DNA from: Salimicrobium flavidum
GTDB lineage: Bacteria > Bacillota > Bacilli > Bacillales > Halobacillaceae
Length of the DNA: 64,000 nucleotides
Reading direction: 5' to 3'
NCBI RefSeq assembly: GCF_900156645.1
Contig: NZ_FTOC01000004.1
Coordinates: 1-64,000 of the forward strand
In this document: piece by piece, positions 18,683-27,298 of the stretch
Layout: each line of letters opens with the position of its first letter
How positions within the stretch are numbered: the stretch's first letter is position 1
The notes under the pieces: model-generated
Databases searched by the model: none
The model's input: only the letters and a program-made list of their open reading frames with translations
Told to the model about the DNA's origin: nothing
Position numbers and translations under genes: made by a program

Positions 18683-20177
18683 GAGGCACTCCTCCTTCCC
18701 CGCGGACTACCGGACGATCGATGAAATGAAAAGTACATGTAGGCATATGCATAACTCCATCTTCCGCCCACAGTTCCGTCTTCTTCGCCCTATTTATTTC
18801 CACTTTCACACGTTCTCCCATATTCGTCTTGATCGTCCGGTCCTTTTTCGACATCGCCCTGCCGATCCAGGAGAGGAATAATTTCCGGATATAGGCTTCC
18901 ACTTCCCGGACTTCCGAGGTATCGATACAGTTATCATGGATATACGTCTCGATCATTTCCTTCTCACGCTTCCGTCTCTCTTCTTCTTCCTTTCGAACCT
19001 GGTCTTTTTCTTTTGTGAAGTCAGTGACCGCTCCCGCTTTTGTCCGTTCAGTATTCCCAGGAATTCTGGGTTTAGTATGGTGGCTCATCGCTTCTTCTTC
19101 CCATACATCTGTATAAATATCATCCGTCGGTACGTGATCCGTATGAAGATGTTTCGTATGGAAGACGCCGAATGCCACCGCAGACAGATGGTGCGCGTCT
19201 CCGATGTTTTCGAGGGAATCGAACCATTTTGCCAGATGAAGATAATCTTTCTTTCTGCTGTGAAAATGCTGATGCCGCTCGCTCAGTCTCTGCATGACAC
19301 GCGTAATCCGGCGGATCGATTCATTCGTCCTCTCTTCAAGCAGCTCATATTCACTCTGATGAAGCGCATCCCCGAGAAACCAGACTTTCAGGGACTCCCA
19401 CTTCTCTTCATTTTCTTTCTTCGCAGCTTCCGTATCCTGCTCCTCGAACCGGAACGCTTTCGTCTTATGATCGGCCGCCTTCTGGAAAAAAAGGGTGAGA
19501 TCATCCACAGACATCCGCTTCAGCAAAGACTGAATGATGGAAGACGTCTGTTGCATCCCGACGATGAAATCCCGCAAATACGTCGTGAACTGTTCTTTAT
19601 ACGCGAGGAAGGCTTCCGTCTGCATTTTCTCCTCCGCTCTTTCGCTGTTCAAATAAGCGAGATAATCGGCTGTATTTTTCGTAATCGCCCGGAAATACGT
19701 CATCACGTCATCAAGACGCTGGGAACATTCTTCTTCTTTTACATTTTCCCCGAGCGCCTCTTCCACTTTTTCGAGCGCCTGCTGCAGACGTTCAAACTGT
19801 GTTTTCTCAAGGGACCCGCCGAAGGTTTCGCCGAGTCCTTCCATCTCGACAAGCATCCGTTCGAACTCCACCGTATAAGGCGTGCTCTGATAACGGAAGC
19901 GTTTTTTCTTGAATTCATCCACCGTCCTCACCTTTCCGGCTTCCTGACGGGCTATGATATTGCCCCATTTCACCAGCTGATCCAGATCGGCCTGGAGTTG
20001 TTCTGACGTATAATCGGTGAATTCCCCCTGCTCCTTTAGATGACGAAGGATATCATCCGGATACAAAAATTCGCGCATCCGCTCGTGCTGCATATAGAAG
20101 TAGCGCAAAATCGCGCGGTAGGTTGAAGCTTTGTCGGCTGTCAGGTATGAAGCTTCCGTCACTTTTTTGAAATTCAT
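18660..20177 (-). CDS. jetA: Wadjet type II kleisin subunit JetA (DUF2397/TIGR02677-type)
   Basis: 505 residues. It starts with a winged-helix module (YLTADKASTYRAILRYFYMQ, then FLYPDDILRHLKEQGEF) that is typical of the DUF2397/TIGR02677 family, the MukF/MksF-like kleisin bridging JetC heads. The middle is helical, and a basic segment AMSKKDRTIKTNMGERVKVEIN lies near the C-terminus. The ribosome site AAGGAGAG precedes ATG 20177. It is the first gene of the jetABCD operon, separated from topB by a terminator. Confidence 0.93.
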   Translation of the reverse strand: MNFKKVTEASYLTADKASTYRAILRYFYMQHERMREFLYPDDILRHLKEQGEFTDYTSEQLQADLDQLVKWGNIIARQEAGKVRTVDEFKKKRFRYQSTPYTVEFERMLVEMEGLGETFGGSLEKTQFERLQQALEKVEEALGENVKEEECSQRLDDVMTYFRAITKNTADYLAYLNSERAEEKMQTEAFLAYKEQFTTYLRDFIVGMQQTSSIIQSLLKRMSVDDLTLFFQKAADHKTKAFRFEEQDTEAAKKENEEKWESLKVWFLGDALHQSEYELLEERTNESIRRITRVMQRLSERHQHFHSRKKDYLHLAKWFDSLENIGDAHHLSAVAFGVFHTKHLHTDHVPTDDIYTDVWEEEAMSHHTKPRIPGNTERTKAGAVTDFTKEKDQVRKEEEERRKREKEMIETYIHDNCIDTSEVREVEAYIRKLFLSWIGRAMSKKDRTIKTNMGERVKVEINRAKKTELWAEDGVMHMPTCTFHFIDRPVVRGEGGVPHGAESIQ

Positions 20178-20207
20178 CGGTCGCTCTCCTTATTGAGGTT
20201 TGTCTCT

Positions 20208-20236
20208 ATTGTACTAGAATCCTATAAAAAAACACC
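20208..20236 (-). promoter_or_regulatory. possible jetA promoter
   Basis: A good -10 box TACAAT on the minus strand (20208-20213) lies 30 bases before ATG 20177. The -35 at 17-bp spacing is GGTGTT, a poor match lying inside the topB terminator stem, so basal expression may be weak or depend on an activator. Confidence 0.35.
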
Positions 20237-20272
20237 ACAGCTCTTTGCTTAAACTTAAAGAACTGTGGCGTT
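20225..20272 (-). terminator. topB terminator, upstream of the Wadjet operon
   Basis: Long stem with arms around AACACCACAG and CTGTGGCGTT (one mismatch), continuing into CTCTTTG/AAAGAA pairs, then a T run on the minus strand. It separates topB from jetA. Confidence 0.8.
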
Positions 20273-20275
20273 TGC

Positions 20276-22405
20276 CTACTTTTTCTCAAAATCGAATTTG
20301 ATATTGTACTCCTCATCGAGCTTCAAAGCGGTACTGAATTGTTTCTTGTTCTTGCTCTTGAACCCTTTCAGCACTTTCGTCTGCTTCTTCTCACAAAGCG
20401 TTTTGATCATGTTTTCGGTCAGCGTTTTGCCTGCCAGTCGCTTCGGAAATGTCACTTTACATCCCTGCTTATACCCGGAGCAGGCGTAAAACTTATATCG
20501 ATCCACGATTGACCCTTCTTTACACGAGGGGCAGGTGACGATCGGTTCGTTCCACTTCTTCTTCGTCTCTCCGGTATCTCGTATCTGTACGTTTTCAAGG
20601 GAATCGGGGGCCTCCTGGATGAGCTTCTCGATGAATTTACCGGTATTGTCGATAAACGCCTGTTTCGACCCTTCCCCTTCACCGATTTTCCGGAGGTAGG
20701 CTTCCCATTTCGCGGTCATCGACGGACTCGAAAGCAGCGTCCCTTCAATCGTTTCACACAGCATGATACCTTTGTCCGTCATCGACACCGCGTTTTTCCT
20801 GACAGTGATATAATTCTGTTTCTTGATTGTCTCGATGATCCCGGAGCGGGTGGCCTCGGTGCCGAGCCCTTCCACTTCTTTCAGAATCTCCACATCTTCC
20901 TCGTCCTCCACCGTTTTTCCGGCCGTTTTCATCATCGTGATGAGCTGCCCTTCCGTGTAGGGTTTCGGAGGCTGCGTCATGCTTTCTTTGATGTGGACGT
21001 TCGCATCAGGATTCTCGCCTTCCCGGACTTCAGGAAGCAGTTCCTCCTTTTTCTTCTTCGGCTGAGGAAAAAGCTCTTTCCAGCCAAGATCCACTTCTCT
21101 TTTTCCCTTAGAGAAAAAGGCGAGTTCACGCACGTCCGTCTGAATCACCGTTTCTTCATAAACATAGTCCCGGTGGAACATGGCGAGCGTCGTCGCCAGC
21201 ACTTCGTTGTAAATATTCCGCTCTTCCTGGCTGAGACCTTCCAGTTTCTTCGCTGACGGAATCGTCTTCGTCGGGATGATCGCGTAGTGCTCCTCGACTT
21301 TCGATCCGTTGACGTACCGCTTATTCGGCTTCAGTGACACAGGAGAAAAATCTGTTCCGAGCGCCTGTTTGTACCCTTCGATCTTTTTCACGAGATAAGC
21401 GAACTCGCTGTCGGTGATGAAATTACAGTCCGTCCGGGGATAGGAAAGGAGCTTCTTCTCGTACAGCTGCTGGGCCACTTTCAGCACTTTCGCCGGGGGA
21501 TATTTCCACATCCGGTTAGCTATACTCTGAAGTGTGGACAGAGAATGTAGTTTGGGTGACTTGATTCGCTTCGTCTTTTTATCCACTTTCTGTATCGTGC
21601 CTTCATGCGTCTCGTTCTCCTTCAGCCTGTGCTGGTCCATGAGAGCCTGGACTTTCGCTTTGTCTTTCTCTTTGATTTTAGCGAGTCCTTTGTACTCCCC
21701 CTTTTCAGCCTTGAAGTTCCCTTCAATCTGGTAAAAAGGCTCGGATACGAAGTTCTCGATTTCTTTATGACGCTGATAGATGAGGTAGACGGTGGGCGAC
21801 TGCACGCGACCGATCGACAAATGGCTTCCGAACCCTTTCTTCTGAAGATGCAGAGTGAACAGCCGACTCGCATTCATACCTACGAGCCAGTCACTGATCT
21901 GCCGGGCTTTCGCCTCTTCGAACATGCGCAGATCCTTTTCATTGTTCTGCAGGTTCTCGAATCCTTTCCGCACCTCATCCTTTTCAAGGGAGTTGATCCA
22001 GAGACGCTTCACCGGCTTCTTCACCCCGGTGAGCCGCAGGATGCTATAGAAAATATTCGAACCTTCCCGGTCCACGTCTGCGGCATTCACGATTACATCC
22101 GCTTCTTTGAACAACTGCTTCACTGCCTGGAACTGCTCCCATTTACCCTTAGACACTTTTTCCTGGAAGCGTTCCGGTACCATCGGCAGCTGGTCGAGCT
22201 TCCATTTCTTCCATTCTTTCTTATAATCCTGCGGTTCCTTCAACTCCACCAGGTGACCCACACCCCAGGTGATCGTCGCTCCATCGGGAAAAGTGGAATC
22301 CGGCTTCAACTGTATGTACGTTTTCGTTTTATTCTGCACGGAAAAAGCCTCCGCATAAGCTTTCGCCTGGGACGGCTTCTCAGCAAGAATCACCACTTTC
22401 GTCAT
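20276..22405 (-). CDS. topB: DNA topoisomerase III (type IA)
   Basis: 709 residues. N-terminal TOPRIM domain (VVILAEKPSQA; NAADVDREGSNIF with the DxD acidic residues) and the type IA central domain with the catalytic Tyr in LLSYPRTDCNFI near residue 320. GRVQSPTV and LGTEATRSGII are topo III landmarks. The C-terminus has a CPSCKEG...CSGYKQGC zinc-ribbon-like element. The enzyme relaxes negative supercoils and decatenates single-strand-linked DNA. It lies directly ahead of the Wadjet operon in the same orientation. Whether that is functional or chance cannot be told from one genome. Confidence 0.95.
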   Translation of the reverse strand: MTKVVILAEKPSQAKAYAEAFSVQNKTKTYIQLKPDSTFPDGATITWGVGHLVELKEPQDYKKEWKKWKLDQLPMVPERFQEKVSKGKWEQFQAVKQLFKEADVIVNAADVDREGSNIFYSILRLTGVKKPVKRLWINSLEKDEVRKGFENLQNNEKDLRMFEEAKARQISDWLVGMNASRLFTLHLQKKGFGSHLSIGRVQSPTVYLIYQRHKEIENFVSEPFYQIEGNFKAEKGEYKGLAKIKEKDKAKVQALMDQHRLKENETHEGTIQKVDKKTKRIKSPKLHSLSTLQSIANRMWKYPPAKVLKVAQQLYEKKLLSYPRTDCNFITDSEFAYLVKKIEGYKQALGTDFSPVSLKPNKRYVNGSKVEEHYAIIPTKTIPSAKKLEGLSQEERNIYNEVLATTLAMFHRDYVYEETVIQTDVRELAFFSKGKREVDLGWKELFPQPKKKKEELLPEVREGENPDANVHIKESMTQPPKPYTEGQLITMMKTAGKTVEDEEDVEILKEVEGLGTEATRSGIIETIKKQNYITVRKNAVSMTDKGIMLCETIEGTLLSSPSMTAKWEAYLRKIGEGEGSKQAFIDNTGKFIEKLIQEAPDSLENVQIRDTGETKKKWNEPIVTCPSCKEGSIVDRYKFYACSGYKQGCKVTFPKRLAGKTLTENMIKTLCEKKQTKVLKGFKSKNKKQFSTALKLDEEYNIKFDFEKK

Positions 22406-22524
22406 CGTCCGGTCACGCCCTTTCTTTTATTAAACATACCGGTTTTCGAAGGAAAAATCAAGAACGTACGTTTGCAGACTAAATAGCATAGATAAGGTAT
22501 AATAGGAGGAAAGGAGGCATTTGG

Positions 22525-22974
22525 ATGAAAATTGAAGCTGGCACGATCGAAGAATTGTTTGAAGCATCGGGGCAATTCGAAGAAGATTTACGGAAACTGG
22601 ATGAGTGGATTATGGAAACGGAGCCCCATGTAAAAAGGCAACTCATTTCAGGTACCAGCATCACTATGATGGGGTATGGTGAGATGGACTGGCAGAATGA
22701 TAATGATGGAGATTATTGGCCCGTGATTGGTGTCGCCCCGCAGAAAAACAACCTTAGTGTCTATGTCTCAGGAAAAAAAGATGGAAAACCATTGCTGGAA
22801 GTCTACACGAAAGAAGTGCTCGGAGGTGTGAACAATGGCAAGCATTGCATACGTATACGCAATCTGAAAAAAGTGGATGAGGGTAAAATGAAAGAAGCGA
22901 TTCGTGACGCTTTTGCCTGGGCTGCGGAGCAGCGGGAGCGTTTCGAGAAGAAACGTACCTCTACGGACGAATGA
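22525..22974 (+). CDS. DUF1801 (YdhG-like) domain protein
   Basis: 149 residues, soluble. The core ISGTSITMMGYGEMDW and WPVIGVAPQKNNLSVYVSG matches DUF1801 proteins, small alpha/beta domains related to frataxin-like and YdhG folds whose biochemical role is unsettled. The ribosome site AGGAAAGGAGG precedes ATG 22525. It converges with the phosphoesterase gene, with a small hairpin (TGCCAGG/CCTGGCA) between them. Confidence 0.75.
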   Translation: MKIEAGTIEELFEASGQFEEDLRKLDEWIMETEPHVKRQLISGTSITMMGYGEMDWQNDNDGDYWPVIGVAPQKNNLSVYVSGKKDGKPLLEVYTKEVLGGVNNGKHCIRIRNLKKVDEGKMKEAIRDAFAWAAEQRERFEKKRTSTDE

Positions 22975-23010
22975 TAAACAGATGCCAGGTGGTAGTCCTG
23001 GCACCTTTGT

Positions 23011-23718
23011 TCAAAGTTTCCCTGTATGATAGACATCTGCCACCAGGCCCCCTTGTGGGTATCCATAGTCTTCTAGTTTTTGGACAGCATGGTCAATATC
23101 GTAAGAGACTTTTCGGATGGACGTGCTGTTTTCACTAACGATCAAGTAGGATGCTTTCGCTTCCCCATCAAAAGGTAAGCCGACGCTACCGAGGTTCGCA
23201 ACAATTTTTCCGTCGATATGACGTACGTACGGTTTATGGATGTGACCGTACAGATAGATGTCGGCCTCTTCTTTTTCCATGATCGCCTTTTTCAAATCTT
23301 CATCGGAAGTATCAGGGGTGACGACATCAAACAGACTGTCGGGCGTGGCGTGAAATCCGTATACTTTTTTCTCCCCGATTGTTTCGGTTACGTGTTCCGG
23401 AAGATTTTCAAGATAAGAAATATCGTCTTCTGTCAGCTGTTGGACCGTCCAGTCTTTTTCCTCCCGCATCATACCGATAACTTTTTCCGGGACTTCCCCG
23501 TCCTGAATACCACGAGTGACCCAGGCATCAGCATTGCCTTTGATGACGGGAACGTCCAAATTGCGGATGAGATCCAAAGATTTTTTGGGTTCCGGGCCTC
23601 TGAAGCAGAGGTCACCGAGGACCACAATTTTGTCGATATCTTGTTGTTTGATGTCGTCGAGTACTGCTTCTAGTGCTGTTGCGTTGCCGTGTATGTCTGA
23701 GATAAATGCGATGTTCAT
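23011..23718 (-). CDS. calcineurin-like metallophosphoesterase
   Basis: 235 residues. The metal-binding motifs of the family are in order: DIHGN at the N-terminus, GDLCFRGPEP, KGNADAW, HATPDSLF and GHIHKPY. Length and pattern fit the YfcE/YmdB-like bacterial phosphodiesterases with a two-metal centre. Substrate unknown. Single gene with its own upstream region. Confidence 0.9.
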   Translation of the reverse strand: MNIAFISDIHGNATALEAVLDDIKQQDIDKIVVLGDLCFRGPEPKKSLDLIRNLDVPVIKGNADAWVTRGIQDGEVPEKVIGMMREEKDWTVQQLTEDDISYLENLPEHVTETIGEKKVYGFHATPDSLFDVVTPDTSDEDLKKAIMEKEEADIYLYGHIHKPYVRHIDGKIVANLGSVGLPFDGEAKASYLIVSENSTSIRKVSYDIDHAVQKLEDYGYPQGGLVADVYHTGKL

Positions 23719-23827
23719 AAACGACTCCTTTCTTTATATCAACCAAATGATTATATTCCCTATTTCCTACGAAAAAAACCTTTCGACAGGGGCACTTCCA
23801 CGAGTTTGAAACTTATGCAGTAATTAT

Positions 23828-24070
23828 TTAAATGAATATACCCATACTTGAAATGACTAGCAAAACTGCACCCATCACTATAGTAAAAACTCCGTATATT
23901 TTTGAGTCCTGTTTTTTCATATTCATTCCAATGTAGACGATTACCAGACTCATCAAAATCAAAGACACGGAAGAGTTTTCGGGCAAGATTCTCACATCGA
24001 GTAACCCTGACAAACCAACTATCATCAAGTAAATCGCTGTGATCGTTATAAACATATTTATAATCTTCAA
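23828..24070 (-). CDS. small three-segment membrane protein, DUF3953-like topology
   Basis: 80 residues, almost entirely hydrophobic in three segments with a short basic loop (MKKQDSKIYG). The start is TTG 24070 with an AAAGGAAG ribosome site. The layout recalls DUF3953 proteins such as the one at 44571; not certain. Confidence 0.55.
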   Translation of the reverse strand: MKIINMFITITAIYLMIVGLSGLLDVRILPENSSVSLILMSLVIVYIGMNMKKQDSKIYGVFTIVMGAVLLVISSMGIFI

Positions 24071-24128
24071 CCTTTCAGCTTCCTTTCATGGGTTGGCTAT
24101 AATTGATAATTACAAATAGTACGGAAGT

Positions 24129-24467
24129 CTAAGCATTCTCCTTCTTATACTGCGCATGCTTCTCTCCCCACTCATGCATCGCCTCCAGAATCGGCTGAAG
24201 ATCACGGCCATACTCCGTAATCGAATACTCCACTTTCGGTGGCACTTCCGGGTAAACTTCCCTCGCTACAATCCCTTCCGCTTCCAGCTCTCTCAACTGC
24301 TTTGTCAGCATCTTCTGCGTGATCTCGGGAATTTCACGCTTCAATTCACTGAACCGCTGCGTGCCTTCTTTCATAAGGTACAAAAGAATGATCGGTTTCC
24401 ATTTCCCTACTAATGTCCCTAAGGCTTCCTGGATCTGGCATTGGTCCGGTTTGATATGTTCGTTCAT
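24129..24467 (-). CDS. HxlR-family transcriptional regulator
   Basis: 112 residues with the HxlR winged-helix signature [42 protein letters not shown], and [17 protein letters not shown] in the wing. CxI near the N-terminus (QCQI) keeps the single Cys that acts as thiol/quinone sensor in YodB-type members, so an electrophile-responsive repressor is plausible. It is divergent from the luciferase-like monooxygenase and FMN reductase genes, with a palindrome between them, the typical repressor-target arrangement. Confidence 0.9.
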   Translation of the reverse strand: MNEHIKPDQCQIQEALGTLVGKWKPIILLYLMKEGTQRFSELKREIPEITQKMLTKQLRELEAEGIVAREVYPEVPPKVEYSITEYGRDLQPILEAMHEWGEKHAQYKKENA

Positions 24468-24485
24468 TGCTGGTTCCTCCCATAG

Positions 24486-24501
24486 GTATCATTGATGATA
24501 C
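24486..24501. promoter_or_regulatory. palindrome between HxlR and its likely target operon
   Basis: Perfect dyad GTATCAT-TG-ATGATAC in the 122-bp divergent intergenic region, a good candidate HxlR operator. Confidence 0.55.
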
Positions 24502-24589
24502 TACCTTACTTAAAAGTGCGTACTTCCCTTTAGTTCTGTTATCATTCATACTAACATCAGACTCCTGAAAAGAGAAAGGTGAGTTTTTG

Positions 24590-25642
24590 ATGAAATACGG
24601 ATTGGATCAATCGAATGGATTAGAATTTGGACTATATACCCTTGGCGATCACTTGCCGAATCCTGGCACAGGTGAACGAATCCCTGCAGCCCAGCGACTG
24701 AACGAAATCATCGAATTATCTCAACTAGCCGAACAAGCGGGCATCGATTTCTTCAGTGTAGGGGAAAGTCACCAGGACTACTTCACGACCCAGGCACATT
24801 CAGTAGTGCTTAGTGCCATCGCTCAGGCGACGGAGAAAATAAAAATTGCAAGCTCCTCTACGATCATCAGTACGCTCGACCCTGTGCGCGTCTTCGAAGA
24901 TTTCGCGACAATCGACCTGATCTCGGGCGGACGTACCGAACTGATTGCAGGACGGGCATCGCGCACCGGTAACTTCGAGCTCCTCGGCTACAGCCTCCGG
25001 GACTACGAAGAACTTTATGAAGAAAAGTTCGACCTGCTTCGTCAAATCAACGAACAGGAAGTGATAAACTGGAGCGGAAACTTCCGGGCTCCTCTGAAAG
25101 ATGCTCATATCCTTCCACGTCCGATGAATGGAGAACTTCCAATCTGGCGTGCTGTCGGCGGACATCCTGCGAGCGCGATGAAGGCGGGATATGCCGGTGT
25201 ACCGATGTTCTTCGCCGCCCTCGGTGGTCCTGTATCCACGTTCAAAAATACGGTGGATACCTATCGCCAGGCTGCCAGCCAGGGCGGCCACGACCCTGAT
25301 GAATTACCGGTTTCCATGGCAGGTTTCTTCTATCCCGGAGAAACGACGCAGGACGCTCTACGCGAATCGTACCCATTTTTCAATGAAGGAATGAAGAAAA
25401 CGAATGGACATGGCTTCTCGAAGCAGATGTTCGCCCAGGGAGCCGACTCCAGAAGCGTCATGAACGTCGGCAGCCCCCAGCAGATTATCGAAAAGATTTT
25501 GTACCAGTACGAAACGTTCGGTCACCAACGTTACATCGCCCAGATGGACTTCGGCGGTGTACCTTTTGAAAAATTGAAGAAAAACATCGATCTGATCGGT
25601 GAAAAGATTCTTCCTGAAGTGAAAAAGCATACGAAGAAGTAA
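24590..25642 (+). CDS. LLM-class (bacterial luciferase-like) flavin-dependent oxidoreductase
   Basis: 350 residues, a TIM-barrel flavin monooxygenase of the luciferase-like family. N-terminal LEFGLYTLGDHLPNP, then SVGESHQDYFTTQAHSVVLSAIA, SSSTIISTLDPVRVFEDFATIDLISGGRTELIAGRAS and IWRAVGGHPASA are hallmark stretches. The start is ATG 24590 behind AGAAAGGTGAG; a TTG one codon earlier is possible. It is followed 12 bases later by an FMN reductase that would supply reduced flavin, but that gene has a premature stop. Substrate unknown. Probably induced by a ligand of the divergent HxlR regulator. Confidence 0.92.
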   Translation: MKYGLDQSNGLEFGLYTLGDHLPNPGTGERIPAAQRLNEIIELSQLAEQAGIDFFSVGESHQDYFTTQAHSVVLSAIAQATEKIKIASSSTIISTLDPVRVFEDFATIDLISGGRTELIAGRASRTGNFELLGYSLRDYEELYEEKFDLLRQINEQEVINWSGNFRAPLKDAHILPRPMNGELPIWRAVGGHPASAMKAGYAGVPMFFAALGGPVSTFKNTVDTYRQAASQGGHDPDELPVSMAGFFYPGETTQDALRESYPFFNEGMKKTNGHGFSKQMFAQGADSRSVMNVGSPQQIIEKILYQYETFGHQRYIAQMDFGGVPFEKLKKNIDLIGEKILPEVKKHTKK

Positions 25643-25654
25643 GGAGGCAGACCC

Positions 25655-26221
25655 ATGAACATTGTAGGTCTCGCCGGCTCCAAAGTCGGATCAAAAACGA
25701 GAACAGCGATGAACTATGTTTAAGAATCAGTAGAGCGTCAGTATCCGGAACAGTCGTTTACCCTTATTGATCTCGGTGACTACGACCTCGAATTCAGTGA
25801 TGGACGTAATTACCTCGATTACAAAGGGGACACCGGGTATGTTGCGAAGACGATTATGGAAGCGGATGCCATCATCATCGGCACTCCGATTTTCCAGGCG
25901 TCTCTTCCGGCAACGCTCAAAAATATCTTCGACCTTCTGCCACAGGACGGGCTGGAAGGGAAAATTGTCAGTATGTATGCGACAGCCGGGTCCGACAAAC
26001 ATTTCCTGATTCCGGAGCAGCAGCTTAAACCCATTCTCGGATACATGAAAGCCCAGGTCGTTCAGACGTACGTTTTCTTAAATGACAAGGATTTTCTCAG
26101 TAAGGAGATCATCAACGACGATGTCTTCTTCCGTCTCGATCGTCTCGTCGAAGATACGATGGTACTGACAGAAACGTATCAGAAAATCAAAGAAACAGAA
26201 GAAGCAAAATACGATTTTTAA
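25655..26221 (+). pseudogene. NADPH-dependent FMN reductase with in-frame TAA at codon 23
   Basis: From ATG 25655 (ribosome site AAGGAGG) the frame reads MNIVGLAGSKVGSKTRTAMNYV, then TAA at 25721-25723, then continues as a complete flavodoxin-fold FMN reductase (EADAIIIGTPIFQASLPATLKNIFDLL). The whole would be 188 residues, normal for the family. One substitution explains the stop (for example from CAA or GAA). The next ATG lies at 25856, beyond the FMN phosphate loop, so an internal restart would probably be inactive. Either a recent nonsense mutation or a sequencing error. Partner of the upstream monooxygenase. Confidence 0.85.
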
Positions 26222-26229
26222 CTATTACA

Positions 26230-26258
26230 AAACCCGTTCTGCAGCAGAACGGGTTTTT
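26230..26258 (+). terminator. terminator of the monooxygenase/reductase operon
   Basis: Arms AAACCCGTTCTGC and GCAGAACGGGTTT form a near-perfect hairpin followed by a short T run. Confidence 0.85.
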
Positions 26259-26284
26259 CATTTCCTATGTAGGCTTCATATGGT

Positions 26285-26485
26285 TCACTTCAAATCTTGG
26301 GGATTCTCAGCAAACCATTCTATGGATCCGCATTCGATACAGACGGAAGGGTTAATCTTCGTATTCTTTTTATTGGAAAAAAGTTTGTCTCCGTCCGGAT
26401 TCTTCACCAGGATCCCTTTCATTCCTTCATCTACGTAACAGTCGATCATTTCTCCCTTACATTTCACACAAGTTTTCTCTTTCAT
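26285..26485 (-). CDS. small zinc-ribbon protein
   Basis: 66 residues with two CxxC knuckles (CVKC and CIEC) about 40 residues apart, expected to bind one zinc. The start is ATG 26485 after GGAGGGA; the frame stays open ten codons upstream. Members of this kind are annotated as nucleic-acid-binding zinc ribbon proteins without known function. Confidence 0.7.
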   Translation of the reverse strand: MKEKTCVKCKGEMIDCYVDEGMKGILVKNPDGDKLFSNKKNTKINPSVCIECGSIEWFAENPQDLK

Positions 26486-26543
26486 TATCTTTCCCTCCTC
26501 TTCCTGCTCCATCATACGAAAAAGGGGAAGAAAAAGATTCAGT

Positions 26544-26999
26544 TCAAAGCAATTCTTTATTTTTCTTATACGAGCGCTTCAGCGAAATATATGTCGTCAC
26601 AAACATGATGATGGCTGTAATCATAGAAATTCCGATGACATCCATCCATTCTCCTCTGTCAGAAGGTATTCCGAGAAAAATAGCGTATAACACTACGAAA
26701 ATCCCCAGGAACGAAAGCGATCTGAGGAAGGTGACTTTCCTCTCTTTTCTGTAAGCTTTCTCAGTAACCACGTCCGTATATTCGATACCTGCAAACATGT
26801 ACCTTGTAGTAATGTAAAAAAGAAAGAGAGCAACCCCCAGAAGCAGGACTGTTCCAGCATCAAACGTGAAATAGCTGTTCGTCACAAGGAGTATCGCGAG
26901 AACTGCAAACAGAAGTACTCCCGATTCTGCGAAGAAAAACAGCATCTTCCTCTCCTTGTATTCATCTTCCGGCAACAAAAAAGTAATCCATGACCTCAT
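26544..26999 (-). CDS. four-segment membrane protein, DUF3278-like, partner of an Xre regulator
   Basis: 151 residues with paired hydrophobic segments (about 20-60 and 92-140) separated by a charged loop (TEKAYRKERK). Its start overlaps the Xre gene by 4 bases. The pair of an Xre-type regulator and a membrane protein is common in Firmicutes, and this partner resembles DUF3278; the match is from memory. Confidence 0.6.
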   Translation of the reverse strand: MRSWITFLLPEDEYKERKMLFFFAESGVLLFAVLAILLVTNSYFTFDAGTVLLLGVALFLFYITTRYMFAGIEYTDVVTEKAYRKERKVTFLRSLSFLGIFVVLYAIFLGIPSDRGEWMDVIGISMITAIIMFVTTYISLKRSYKKNKELL

Positions 27000-27196
27000 T
27001 CCTCTTCCTCCTCCCAGAATAAATCGTCAAGCGTAGCATCGAGCTCTTTTGCTATAGCGATGCACAGTTTCAGACTCGGATTGTATCTCCCCTTCTCTAT
27101 CAAACCAATCGTCTGCCTGGCTACTCCGACTTTGCGAGCCAGGTGCTGCTGAGAGATAGACAGCTTCATTCGTGAAATCTTCACATTGTTTTTCAC
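26996..27196 (-). CDS. Xre-family helix-turn-helix regulator
   Basis: 66 residues. It is essentially one HTH_3 domain (RMKLSISQQHLARKVGVARQTIGLIEKGRYNPSLKLCIAIAKEL) with an acidic C-terminal tail. The start is GTG 27196 behind GGGGGAG. It overlaps the membrane-protein gene by 4 bases and is preceded by a perfect dyad at 27227-27248, so autoregulation is likely. Confidence 0.85.
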   Translation of the reverse strand: MKNNVKISRMKLSISQQHLARKVGVARQTIGLIEKGRYNPSLKLCIAIAKELDATLDDLFWEEEEE

Positions 27197-27226
27197 AGCT
27201 CTCCCCCATCTCATAAATAATTAACT

Positions 27227-27248
27227 GATGTAATCTATATATTACATC
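27227..27248. promoter_or_regulatory. operator-like palindrome upstream of the Xre gene
   Basis: Perfect inverted repeat GATGTAAT-N6-ATTACATC about 30 bases ahead of the Xre start, a likely autoregulatory site. Confidence 0.6.
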
Positions 27249-27298
27249 ATCCTTTTAGAAAAATATACCAGGAGACCGAAAAAGTTTTTGACTTACAC

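Noticed and set aside
18936-20006. Long plus-strand open frame of 356 codons
   Set aside because: It is antisense to jetA, has no ribosome site, and the translation is rich in Phe/Arg/His with no domain-like pattern. A shadow of codon bias in the real gene.
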